Source of the DNA: Lepisosteus oculatus
Taxonomy: Eukaryota; Chordata; Actinopteri; Semionotiformes; Lepisosteidae
DNA: 64,000 bases
Reading direction: 5' to 3'
Assembly: GCF_040954835.1 (NCBI RefSeq)
Contig: NC_090698.1
Location: 6,136,501-6,200,500 of the forward strand
The number at the start of each line of letters is the position of its first letter. Position 1 is the stretch's first letter. A program made the translations under genes and the position numbers. A model generated the notes under the pieces. It did no database searches and was not told the origin of the DNA. It saw nothing but the letters and a program-made list of their open reading frames with translations. Shown here in pieces: positions 10,551 to 21,222 of the stretch.

Positions 10551-11370
10551 CGAAGAACGCACTTGTGGGGCTGTGTGATACATTAGTCAGGCTCAACTTT
10601 TGAACATTTATAATGTCTTTTTGTAATAATAGGTAGATAACATACGTATAAAACTGAACTGTCTAATACTACTTCATCCTTTAATACTTATAAGGTGGAA
10701 ATGCGACGTTTTACGTTTTACCCCATTAAAAACGTGAAAATTAACAAGGCAAAAAAACACTTGATGTACGTATTTTTTAACTCATTTGGGTCCTGATTGT
10801 TATTGCCTGTGGCAGCGTACTGTTTCTTGTTTTATCTTTTTGTTCACCTCACGTTTTTGGAGTAGTTCGAGTAGGGAGCTGCGTCAGCAGGCGTAGGCTA
10901 CAGAGGAACAGGTAAAGGTTTATTCCTGTGCCGAAAAGAGAAGGAAAGAAACACAACGTTTTGGCTGTGGAGCCTTCTTCGTGTTGCTTTTTTATGATTT
11001 ATTTTTTAAATATATTTTCTCTTTTGTTTGTATTTTTTGATGGTCAATAAAAGTTTGAAAAAAGTCATTTTCAGTATATACACGCGAAGAACGCTCCACG
11101 GCCGAAACATTGTTTCTTTCTTCTCTTTTCAGCCTGGAATAAACCTATGACTTGTTCCAATTTGTTCCATATCCAGCTTTTCCTGAGGAGCTCGATATTA
11201 AATACGTTCGAAAATTTTGAATCTTCAAATTATGTAGAGTAAGATAATTAGCGGCATGGACTGCCACTCATTGGCAGCGAGTAGCACGACTAGTTCAGCA
11301 ATGATACTCTGCTGCCCTTTAGTTATTACCCCAGTTTTACTGGCTGACTTGTTCCAGACTCCTGCAACCT
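10551..11370. other. opa3-ppp1r13l intergenic DNA
   Basis: AT-rich, with one large fold-back element at 10873-11160 and nothing else I can support. Confidence 0.4.
10873..11160. repeat. fold-back element, copy 4 (long loop)
   Basis: Left arm 10873-10985 (GGGAGCTGCGTCAGCAGGCG...CACAACGTTTTGGCTGTGG) and right arm 11085-11160 (CTCCACGGCCGAAACATTG...CCTGGAATAAACC) are separated by an AT-rich loop of about 100 bases. Confidence 0.75.
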
Positions 11371-11479
11371 TTTGTGTAAAACCCCAGTTTTAAATGCACC
11401 TCCCCATAGTTTTCTTCTTCATGATGGACTGCATCAATACATCCCTAACCTGGGCAAGCCAGACACAAAGGCACGCACC

Positions 11480-12080
11480 CCAGATCTCGCACTTGCTGTT
11501 GTAAACGTCAGACCTCGGCCCGGGGGAGACAGAAAAACTCCATTTCCCGGCATGCAGCGGAGGCTGGGAGGGCTCACCTGTCCAGCTGTGCCCGGAGCCA
11601 CCTCACACCTGGCTCGGGTTACAGCGGCCGCGGTTCCCAGCGGGCTGTGGGCTGGGCTTGCATTCCAGCGGCACTGCATCAACACAGTCGAGGCAAAGCG
11701 AGTCAGAGAGAGACGCTGAGAAGAGGGACGGGCTGGGAACTCCGGCGAGAGAAAAGTTCTGCAGGGAAGAGTCCGCCAATCTGTGCATTCGCTCCGTCGG
11801 TGGAAAAGTTCTGTGGAGATCGGATCGGGGGTGAGTGAGTAAAGCCTCAAATTTTTCGACTTTCTTTTATTTTTAACCGAACCGCATCTCATTTCATTTG
11901 ACATTCGTTTTTTCACGGTAGTTGAGGCACCGACAGAAAAGCGAGCTCGGGGGCTGTTTGTAACGGGGGCTGGGTCTGTCCCGTCGCAGGCGGACAGAGA
12001 CGCGATCCCGTGTCGCGGAGGCCGGGCCGGGCCGGGCCGGACCGGGCTGGGGGTCGGGCTCCGGCCGGGGAGGGGGGGCG
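11480..12080 (+). promoter_or_regulatory. ppp1r13l: GC-rich promoter region of ppp1r13l (putative)
   Basis: Local CpG-rich stretch with many CG dinucleotides, surrounded by AT-rich DNA and followed by a run of GGGCC words at 12022-12050. It lies upstream of an exon-like end at 11830 and just past the divergent opa3 promoter. It is the best candidate start region for ppp1r13l, whose coding begins 15 kb downstream. Confidence 0.45.
11680..11830 (+). other. ppp1r13l: putative non-coding first exon of ppp1r13l
   Basis: The sequence ends at 11830 in a strong donor, GGG|GTGAGTGAGT. The first coding exon (26635-26726) has its own acceptor, so at least one upstream non-coding exon must exist. The left edge is a guess. 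Confidence 0.35.
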
Positions 12081-12404
12081 CAGTAATGTAAGTCAGATGT
12101 TCTGGAGAGACAGGACGGACTGGGAGTGGAAGAGGGGGATTATTACTGTTGTGCTGAGAGCGTGTTGGAGTGTTGCTCCTCGGTACAGTGTCTTCAAATG
12201 GAAGGCAAGTGAGGGGGGTTATGTTTGGACGTTAAGGCAGGGTGGTGGAGAGCTCGATGTTGTTTTGCGGTGTGCAGGATTGGCTATGTTTATTTTCAAA
12301 AGTGTTATCAACTGCACGGTTAACGAACAAAGCAGGTGACATCTTAAACTGTAAACCACAGAATCCAGCATGGAAAATCCCTGTAAAACGAAACGCTTCA
12401 CATG

Positions 12405-12405
<1 letters not shown>

Positions 12406-12441
<36 letters not shown>
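12406..12441. repeat. (ATT)n microsatellite
   Basis: Twelve uninterrupted TTA/ATT triplets. Confidence 0.9.
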
Positions 12442-12442
<1 letters not shown>

Positions 12443-12724
12443 GGATGTAAACAGTAGTAATGTATCCGTCTACATCTGTCAGCCTTGACACCTGGCTTCA
12501 TTAAAACTCTCCTCCATCTAACCTTTAATTCTCAACCAATTAAGGAGTAATGCTCGGGGCCCTGTAATTGTGTGGCATGAATATTCTCATAAATACGTAT
12601 TTTATATTAGATACCTGTACATAGTAGACTGTGACTGTCTGTCTACTTATAGATCTGTTTGTGACTGCCTGTCTCTCAGCTTACACACCTGCCTTTGGCT
12701 ATTTGTCTATATATACCTTCCATG

Positions 12725-12975
12725 GACTGTCTGTCTAGATAGATCTCCTACAGACCTGTTTGTGGCGTCTTTCTGTCTAGACAGATCTCCTACAGACCTG
12801 TGTGTGACCGTCTTTCTGTCTAGACAGATCTCCTACAGACCTGTGTGTGACCATCTGTCTAGATAGATCTCCGACCTGTGTGTGACCGTCTTTCTGTCTA
12901 GATAGATCTCCTACAGACCTGTTTGTGACGTCTTTCTGTCTAGAGAGATCTCCTACAGACCTGTTTGTGACCGTA
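12725..12975. repeat. 43-bp minisatellite, left block
   Basis: Units built from TCTAGACAGATCTCCTACAG and ACCTGTGTGTGACCGTCTTT. About five to six copies, some shortened. The same unit resumes at 13445. Confidence 0.9.
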
Positions 12976-13444
12976 TTATTATATGTTTTTATTTCATACA
13001 CGTGGGTGCAAAACAGAGACGCTCGGTGTATGTTTCTCAAATTAACTTAGAACAGCACTGAAATATTTTTCTGTTATCTATCACGCTTTCCTGTGCTCAC
13101 AAGATTACCAGCATTCACAGCACGCATTTCTATGCATTCCTGTGCTTACAACATTGGCATTGTTCCAAAATCACGCACATTCTCCTACCTCCCTATTTGC
13201 TGAAGATAGCCTTTTTTTAAAATACAATTGGTCACTTACGTTCCTAGCACGCATTCCTGTAGAGTGGTATAGAATTACAGAGTATCTCTTGTGTCCACTC
13301 AAGTATTAGCGCGCACTGTATCGTAGTACGTAGGCTGCGTATTCGACACGTATTAAAATAGAAAACGTGAAAACCCCTCCCGATTTCTCAGAGCACACAA
13401 CAAAGTTCCAGGGTCATATGGCACTCCCACAGTTTGAGAACCAC
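12976..13444. other. non-repetitive spacer inside the 43-bp array
   Basis: About 470 bases with no repeat units. Words such as CAGCATTCACAGCACGCATTTC recur loosely. It probably entered by insertion or is a decayed part of the array. No gene seen. Confidence 0.4.
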
Positions 13445-13855
13445 TGGTCTAGATAGATCTCCTACAGACCTGTGTGTGACCGTCTTTCTGTCTAGACAGA
13501 TCTCCTACAGACCTGTGTGTGACCGTCTTTCTGTCTAGATAGATCTCCTACAGACCTGTGTGTGACCGTCTTTCTGTCTAGACAGATCTCCTACAGACCT
13601 GTGTGTGACCGTCTTTCTGTCTAGACAGATCTCCTACAGACCTCTGTGTGACCGTCTTTCTGTCTAGATGGATCTCCTACAGACCTGTGTGTGACCGTCT
13701 TTCTGTCTAGACAGATCTCCTACAGACCTGTGTGTGACCGTCTTTCTGTCTAGACAGATCTCCTACAGACCTGTGTGTGACCGTCTTTCTGTCTAGACAG
13801 ATCTCCTACAGACCTCTGTGTGACCGTCTTTCTGTCTAGATATATATCCTATGCG
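13445..13855. repeat. 43-bp minisatellite, right block
   Basis: About nine to ten copies of the unit from 12725-12975, more homogeneous than the left block. Confidence 0.92.
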
Positions 13856-14458
13856 GACCTGTCTGGGACTGTCTGGGAAAGTGGGTGACCTCATCTGTCC
13901 ACACATGTAATGTCTAGTGTGCACCTGTGTGCGAGAGCGTGCTCAGAATGGTGTCACAGTGAAGCAGCACTAACAGTAACAGCTGGTCTACCTGCACTGC
14001 ACAGGTTTCTGACTGTGGCTTTGATACGCAGACCCCAGCACACTCACACACTCACACACACCTTGCAGAATGCCCTCGGGGAAGATCCTTCACCCGGAGG
14101 GGGGGTTTGGGAAGAGGAGTCTTCAGTTCCCCGCCCTGTCCCGGGGCCTGTGTTTGCCGGGGGCGAGCTGGCATGCTGCCACGCATGATGTCAGGTGACA
14201 GGGGCTGAGAACAGTGCTACAGCGAACTGCATAGTACTGTGAGAAACAATACTCAGCATATCGTGCTGGGAACATTACTGCAGTAGCAGTAATGTATGAA
14301 AAGTATGAACCCCCCTCCTGTAGTTCCACTTGCTGTGTCTTCGCCAAACTCAAAACTCTATGGTTACTGTGACCTACAGTATATGTGTGATGAACACTAT
14401 CTGCAGCTGTTACAAGTAGGAGAACTATTAGTCTATCAGCAACTATTAGAACTATCAG

Positions 14459-15041
14459 CAGCCATATCACCCTGCAACTCACAACTGGTAACCCACTGAA
14501 GCTAAGCAGGTGTGAGCCTGGTCAGTACCTGGATGGGAGACCTCCTGGGAAAAACTAAGGTTGCTGCTGGAAGAGGTGTTAGTGGGGCCAGCAGGGGGCG
14601 CTCACACTGCGGTCCATGTGGGTCCTAATGCCCCAGTATAGTGATGGGGACACTATACTGTAAACAGGCGCCGTCCTTCAGATGAGACGTAAAACCGAGG
14701 TCCTGACTCTCTGTGGTCATTAAAAATCCCAGGGTGCTTCTCGAAAAGAGTAGGGGTGTAACCCCGGTGTCCTGGCCAAATTTCCAAATTGGCCCTTACC
14801 AATCATGGCCTCCTAATAATCCCTCTCTACGAATTGGCTACATTGCTCTGCTCTCCTCCCCACTGACAGCTGATGTGTGGTGAGCGTTCTGGCGCACTAT
14901 GGCTGCCGTCGCATCATCCAGGTGGATGCTGCACATTGTTGGTGGTGGAGAGGAGACCCCCCATTACCTGTAAAGCGCTTTGAGTGGTGTGTCCAGAAAA
15001 GCGCTATATAAGTGTAAGCAATTATTATTATTATTATTAGT
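14459..15041 (+). mobile_element. full-length 5S-rRNA-derived SINE
   Basis: The first 110 bases track vertebrate 5S rRNA, including GAAGCTAAGCAGG, CCTGGTCAGTACCTGGATGG and GAGACCTCCTGGGA, which cover the internal promoter region (box A, intermediate element and box C). A body of about 400 bases follows, then a tail ending GCGCTATATAAGTGTAAGC and (ATT)n. Architecturally it belongs with the SINE3 class, which borrows the 3' end of a LINE partner and is transcribed by RNA polymerase III. Truncated copies lie at 1099, 1930, 2582, 9620, 22035, 48352 and 63140. A CTCF consensus sits in the body at 14586-14605. Confidence 0.88.
14586..14605 (+). promoter_or_regulatory. CTCF consensus inside the SINE
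   Basis: GGCCAGCAGGGGGCGCTCAC is a textbook match to the CTCF core. It is part of the SINE body, not of unique flanking DNA. Confidence 0.5.
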
Positions 15042-15910
15042 CTTACTGCATTAGATACTGCGACAATTACTGTACTGTAGCAGATACTACTACAATTAGT
15101 CTTACTGCATTAGATACTGCGACAATTACTATACTGTAGCAGATACTACTACAATTAGTCTTACTACTGTCAATAATGCAACATTTACCATTACTGCTAC
15201 AGATAATACTACAGTTACTGCTGTAGATACTTCTGTAGTCACTGTTACTGCTGTAGATACTGCTGCAGATAATACTACAATTACTGTTACTGCTATTGAT
15301 GCTGTTGATAATACTACAATTACTGTTACTGTTGCAGATAATACTACAATTACTGTTACTGCTGTAGATAATACTGCATTTACTCTTAATGCTTTAATTA
15401 TTGTGACAATTACTGTACTGCTGCAGATAATACTTTTCTCACCATTACTACTGATATGTCTATTGCCACTGTCTACTACTGCTACAAACAATAATTATTA
15501 ATACAGTTGTTACTGTTGCTACTCCTATAATTACTACTGCTACAATTAGTACTACAATTGTTATTCTTGCTGCTTCTATAATTACTCCTGTTACAATTAT
15601 TGCTACAATCCTTATTCCTGCTGCTGCTATAATTACTCCTGCTACAATTGTTGCTCTTGCAGCTGGTATATTTGCTGTGCAACAATTATTACTCAAATGG
15701 TTACTCTTGCTGCTACTATAATGAATCCTACTATAATTACTCCTGCTACAATTGTTGCTCTTGCAACTGGTATATTTGCTATGCAGCAATTATTACTCAA
15801 ATGGTTACTCTTGCTGCTACTATAATGAATATTTTGACTCTTGCTGTGGCTATAGTTACTACGGCCCCAGCTGTTACTGTGGCTGCTGCTGTATTTACTG
15901 CTGCAGCTAC
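15042..15910. repeat. degenerate triplet-rich (TAC/TGC/TAT) repeat
   Basis: Words such as ACTGTTACTGCTGTAGATAA, TACTACAATTA and TTACTCCTGCTACAATTGTT recur with periods of 18 to 36 bases. Near-absence of stops in several frames gives low-complexity Tyr/Cys/Asn or Val/Thr/Ala pseudo-proteins. No gene. Confidence 0.75.
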
Positions 15911-16399
15911 AGTATAGCAGGCGGTGCTACAGCTGGAGCAGCCAGCCTGCTTTGCCAGTTTCCTGCGGTACCTGGAACAGCAGGGGTGTGTGGTGACCAC
16001 AGTCTGGCATCACTGTTCACACTTCACGTCGCACTCAAGAGGATAATGGCTTCAGCTGAACAGAAAGCAATTAATCATTCCCGGTAGTTGACGTCTTTGA
16101 CCACACTCCTGTGATACTATTCTCCGCTGCATTATCAGTCATGAATGAGTCACTGATGAATATGGAAATCCAGGTATTTGAGTTTGGAATGTGTGTGCGC
16201 ACTGCTGCAAAGACACAGGACGTCATCCTTGCTGGTGCGAGGTTGGGGTGAAACAGAGTGCACCCCACCTCCCAGAGAGACGTCCCCTCGCCCCAGTGCT
16301 TGGTGGTGGGCTCCTGCTGGGTAGAGAGAGGCCCGCCATCACCTGCCGGGTCCGCAGGTTCAGACAGGAGCATTTGCTGAAGTATTCGTTTATACCAGC
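15911..16399. other. ppp1r13l intron 1, no feature seen
   Basis: Unique-looking intronic sequence without exons, arrays or known repeats that I can recognise. Confidence 0.4.
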
Positions 16400-16672
16400 A
16401 CCGGCCAAAATATTAGGAACCCCCGTGGAGTGCCGTCGTTGGTACCCCTGCGAGCAGCGGGAGCAGTCTGACCAGGAGAGGGGCAGGGCTTTTGAGTATT
16501 GCCCCCCGTCTCCTAGCAGGGATGGCTGCTGGAGAGGGCAATAGTGTGCGGCTTCCGTCCAGCGGATTGGGCTTCCAGCCGGATGGAGTTCTGGGGAAGG
16601 GGATGGACCTGTGGCTCCTGCTGGCCAAGCTCCTTCGACAGCGTGTTGGGGGTTCCTAATAATTGGGCCGGT
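16400..16672. mobile_element. 273-bp MITE-like element with 25-bp terminal inverted repeats
   Basis: The left end, ACCGGCCAAAATATTAGGAA then CCCCC (16400-16424), is the near-perfect inverse of the right end at 16648-16672 (GGGGGTTCCTAATAATTGGG then CCGGT). The interior has no transposase. A clear target-site duplication was not found. It is probably a non-autonomous DNA transposon. Confidence 0.6.
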
Positions 16673-16844
16673 GGGTGCATGAAGGGCCAGGACTGGCAGA
16701 CTCTTACTTTTCAATCATTGTCAGCTTCTTATCAGTCAGCAGGAGTTTGTGTTGGCTCGCTGCCTTTCCTCATCGGGAGAAAGAGTAGAAAGGACAACAG
16801 GAAGTAGAATTATAGATACATTATTTATAAGCCTTATAGATTCA

Positions 16845-16915
16845 GTTCAATTCAAAATACTTTATTCATCCCCGGGGGGCAATTTAGGAGGACAAAATGT
16901 AGTCCAATTTAAAGT
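16845..16915 (-). repeat. LINE 3'-end fragment
   Basis: CAATTCAAAATACTTTATTC then ATCCCCGGGGGGCAATTT is a recognisable retrotransposon 3' end type common in fish, here as a remnant of about 70 bases. Confidence 0.4.
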
Positions 16916-18300
16916 CAGGAAGTGTTAGATGAAACTTGTCGAGTACTGTGGTCAGTTCTGGCCACTGGGCTTCAAGAAGGATCCAGCTGCTTTAGAGTCC
17001 AGACTGTTACAGACACCCGCCATCTGCTGTGTAAACACCTGCCCCCCCGTTCTCAGGCTGTAATTTTCCTCTGGTCAGTCCTTCACGAATGCTGGTCTCC
17101 TGCGGAGGGAGAGGCCAAAGGGTCTTTTCCCAGATGCAGCACCAGGCACAAAACGGAGCAGGCACAAACACGTGTACCGTTCCTGCAGCCTCGAGGACTG
17201 GGCTGGTGAGCTCTACGGCGTGACTCGGCTGTCCAGGTGGGAGGGTGGTAGTTATAGTCGGAGGGGGGGTCAGGAGGGTGTCGACAGTAGTGTCTGTTGT
17301 CGGAAATCATGGGTCGGCCATTGCTGACGTCCTTTTCAACAGAGCAGAATGTTTTGATAGTTTAAAACGTAAAATGGCAGGTCGTGTTGTTAAGCCCTGA
17401 TGGAAAATTCAGTACCGGCATTACTCTCATCTTTACCCCTTGTTCTCCGAGACGATGGATTTGGGCTTCGTGCAAACGGTTTCAGCAGGAAATCTGGCCC
17501 AAACTGAAGCACACCGTGCTGTAAATGACAGCAGCAGACCCAGAGAGAGCAGGCGCTGGGCTGCTGTGTGTGGCCAGGGCGCCCTGTGAGAGTGTGTCAG
17601 CGCGGGAGGGCAGAGACGCTGCTCCCCATCACAGCCTCCTCGCCCACGGGGCGGTACGCTGATCCAGCTGGCATAGAGGACCAGCCGGGTGGCAGTGCGG
17701 AGCGCATTTCTTCAGAAGCGCCGAGGACATGTGCAGGCAGGTCAGCTGCGCTTTCATATTCGGGAGATCACTGGATTAGTAGATAATTACCAGCTGCTTT
17801 CAGGGGAAATTGTGTTTACTCATTGTTTACTATCTACCAGTGGAGTTTAATGACCAGTGGGGTACTGTAATGACCAGGCAGTCAGCGACTCCGTTTCCTG
17901 TCTCATCTGAAGGAGCTCAGGTGCCACAGGGTCCTGGTTCCCACGCGATCCCGCGCAGATCCCAGGGGCCATGGTTCCCGCGCGATCCCGCACAGATCCC
18001 AGGGGCCGAGGTTCAAGATGAACTGAGAGGAATCTGCAGGCCCAGCCCTTGTGTTTACACAAGCCTACAGCTGGGAAATGATTAACCACTCCAAGCCTCA
18101 GTGTCTGAGTGGCTGTGTAAATACACACCTTGTACTTACTGCAGTACCAACTGTTCTTTACCGCTCTGCAGCGCTGAACAATGCCCTGCACAGCCCTGCA
18201 TGGTGCTGAACATCAATGGCCTGCACAGCACTGAACATCAATGCCCTGCACAGCACTGTACTGCACTGCTGTAGTGTTTGGTGATATTCTCTGCAGCAGG
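16916..18300. other. ppp1r13l intron 1, little visible
   Basis: Only short local tandem duplications are seen: a roughly 40-base GCGATCCCGC/CAGATCCCAGGGGCC pair at 17935-18005 and CCTGCACAGCACTGAACATC repeated at 18185-18265. No exon found. Confidence 0.4.
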
Positions 18301-18311
18301 GAGTCGCACTA

Positions 18312-20520
18312 TTCAATTCAATTCAATTCAAGGTGCTTTATTAGCATGACTGATGGGTACAATCAGTGTTGCCAAAGCAAATAAAAATAATAAAATTAAC
18401 ATGGAACAAAACAAAAAATAGAAGTAAAATAAAATCTACAGACATATTACCGACATTTACAACAAAGACATATTATAAAATATTGACATATACTGTAGGC
18501 GGCTGGAGCATTATTGGGAGACAGACTCGCTGTTCCTCAGGCTGTGACAGGAGATCACATACTGGGCTGCCAGATCAACTGAGTTCCCTCCTCCCTCTCC
18601 CAGTAGGATTGGGACCCGTTGTGACTCTGGCAGGTGTGGGAACTCTGGGATTAGATTTCTGAATTTCGGGAAGAATGTTTCTCTAATCCCAGAGTATCTG
18701 TCACAGTGCAGTAGGAAGTGCACCTCTGTCTCTATTTCTCCCCGCTGGCAGTGGGAGCACAGCCTGTCCTCTCTGGGCAGCCAGGTCTGCCTGTGTCACC
18801 TAGTTTCTATGGTCAGGGTGTGGTCACTGAGCCTGTAGTTCATCAGGGTCTGTTTTTTTTTGTTGTCTCTTTACTTGGTCAAATATTCGGCTAGTGTGTA
18901 TTGTCTGTTTAGGGTTCTGTAGCATTCCAGTTTATGTTGTGTTTGTTTGTGTGTGTCCCAGTGTGTGAGATATTGCTGTTTGATCTGTGCTGTGATGTGG
19001 TTGCGTCTGGGTTGTGGTGCTCTAGCAGTGCTGTCCTGAGGCTGGTTAGTATCGGTGTGGCTCAGGTCAGTGAGCCTCAGGACCAGCTGGCTCAGGGGGC
19101 TCTGTTTTGGGCTCAGCTCTTGGCTCAGCAGGGCTTTGTGGTGGTAGGAATTTTGGTCGCTGTTTTTTAGGTGTAGCCAATACTTTAATATTTTTTTCTG
19201 TATGTTTATCAATAGTGGGTGCTGGCCTAATTCGGCCCTGCACCCGTTGTTAGGAGTTTTTCTCTGCACACGGAGGATGTTTCTACAGATCTCCAGAATT
19301 TCTGTGGGGTGTTTGTCCCATTGGGTGTAATCCTGGTCTGTGAGGGGACCCCACACTTCACTGCCGTATAGGGCAATGGGTTGGATTACACTTTCAAATA
19401 TTTGGAGCCAGATTCTTGTTGGTGGGTTGATGTTGAACAGCCTCCTTCTTATTGCGTAGAAAGCCCTGAGTGCCTTCTCCCTCAGTGCCTTCACTGCCAG
19501 GTCAAAACTCCCAGAAGAGCTGATGGTGAGACCAAGATATGTGTAGCTGGATGTGTGCTCCAATGTGTTGTTGTTCAGTGTGAATTTGTACCTGTTTCCC
19601 TGAGGTCTGGCTTTCTTCTGGAAAACCATAACTCTGGTCTTGTCCAGATCATCTGCGTAGAGCAGGAACTTGATTTCTGTGTCAAGTAGTGTGAGACCAG
19701 GAGCTGCAGACTGCTCCAACATTCCGGCTAATTCATTGATATAGATATTGAACAGTGTTGGGCTCAGGCTGCAGCCCTGTCTCACCCCGCGGCCTTGGGT
19801 GAAGAATTTAGTCCTTTTGTTTCCAATTTTCACTGCACATTTGCTCTCTGAATACATTGATTTAATGATGTCGTACACTTTGCCCCCTATGCCACTTTGG
19901 AGTAGTTTGTAAAACAATCTCTCATGCCAAATCGAGTCAAATGCTTTTCTGAAATCGACAAAGCAGGCAAAAATTTTTCCTTTGTGTTTTTGGTGGACGT
20001 GTTTGTCTATCAGTGTGTGTAGGGTGTAAATGTGATCAGATGTGCGGTGATCTGGCAAGAAGCCAATCTGACTTTTACTCAGGACATTGTGTTCGGTAAG
20101 GAAGGCCAGTATTCGTGTATTTAGGATAATGCAGAATACCTTCCCCAGGTTACTGTTCACACAGATGCCCCGGTAGTTGTTGGGATCGAGTTTATCTCCA
20201 CTTTTATAGATGGGCGTGATCAGTCCTTGGTTCCAGGTTTCGGGGAAACAACCAGCTGTCATGATGAGATTGAGGAGTTTGAGCAGGGCTTGTTGCAACT
20301 TTGGGCTGCTGTGTCTCAGCATCTCATTTATGACTCCATCATGGCCACAGGCTTTGCGTGGTCTGAGGGCCTGGAGTTTGTCCAGTAGCTCCTGCTCAGT
20401 GATTGGGGAGTCTAAGGGGTTTTGGTTGTCTTTGATAGCCAATTCCAAAATTTTGAGTTTTTCATAAATGGTGTTTTGGTCTGATTGATTTGTATTTGGG
20501 AGCTTTTCCAAAGCTCCGCA
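18312..20520 (-). mobile_element. 5'-truncated non-LTR retrotransposon (LINE)
   Basis: Reverse-strand LINE whose 3' end carries an (ATTCA)n tail at 18312-18332 and a 3' UTR with TGTTGCCAAAGCAAATAAA on the plus strand. The reverse transcriptase frame is at 18871-20511. No endonuclease domain is seen upstream, so the copy is truncated. A second, decayed copy of the same 3' region is at about 60765-61395. I do not assign the clade. Confidence 0.85.
18871..20511 (-). pseudogene. LINE reverse transcriptase, internally deleted
   Basis: 546 codons with the RT blocks in order: ACGHDGVINEML, NYRGICVNSNLGK, QIGFLPDHRTSDHIYTL, FACFVDFRKAFDSI, GRGVRQGCSLSPTLFNIYIN and FLLYADD. Immediately after YADD the frame jumps to DKTRVMVFQKK. 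About 30 residues normally found between these blocks (end of palm motif C to motif D/E) are missing without loss of frame. The catalytic FVDFRKAFD and YADD aspartates remain, but the deletion makes activity unlikely. Confidence 0.85.
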
Positions 20521-20980
20521 CTACCTGTCCACAAAAACACACACCGGTGCCTGGGAAGCATGGCTTTCATCCAGGACCAGCACCACTCCTCAGCTATTTC
20601 CTGCCTGGCATGGTCCTGCCTTTCCATTGTTCAGCTCTGTTTGAGGATGAGCCAGATTTTACAGCTGATAGCTGTTCCCATTGAGCCATTAAATCTCCTG
20701 TCCCTGAATCACTGCATTTAATTTTATGGCCTATCCTTGGCACTGTCCTCCTACGCTGAGTCACAAATTTGAATTTAATGATAGTTTCTTGCTATTCCTG
20801 TCTTTCACCCACCTCCTTGATGTGCACTCACCCAACACACACTTGACACCATCCTCTGATTTTGTTAATGTGTGTTGCCCAATCTGAAGCTGAGCTATCA
20901 TCCTGTGATCCTGATGCCTTCATTATCTGTCAGTGTGCAGCATCCCTCTTTCAACTATTACTGTACCTCTACACTCTAAA
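20521..20980. other. ppp1r13l intron 1, no feature seen
   Basis: Unique-looking sequence between the LINE and the first 45-bp array block. Confidence 0.4.
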
Positions 20981-20984
20981 GATC

Positions 20985-21222
20985 ACTAGTCCAGTCTGTG
21001 TCCTATTGTAACTCTACAGTCCAGAGATCACTGGTCCAGTCTGTGTCCTATTGTAACTCTACAGTCCAGAGATCACTGGTCCAGTCTGTGTCAAATTGTA
21101 ACCCTACAGTCCAGAGATCACTGGTCCAGTCTGTGTCATATTGTAACCCTACAATCCAGAGATCACTGGTCCAGTCTGTGTCCTATTGTAATTCTACAGT
21201 CCAGAGATCACTGGCCCAGAGA
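20985..21222. repeat. 45-bp minisatellite, small block
   Basis: Five copies of the 45-base unit (CTGTGTCCTATTGTAACCCT, ACAGTCCAGAGATCACTGGT, CCAGT) found in bulk at 23890-25420. Confidence 0.92.

Noticed and set aside
14459-14570. 5S rRNA gene
   Set aside because: Only partly conserved. It lacks the terminator T-run at the 5S end and continues into the SINE body and (ATT)n tail.
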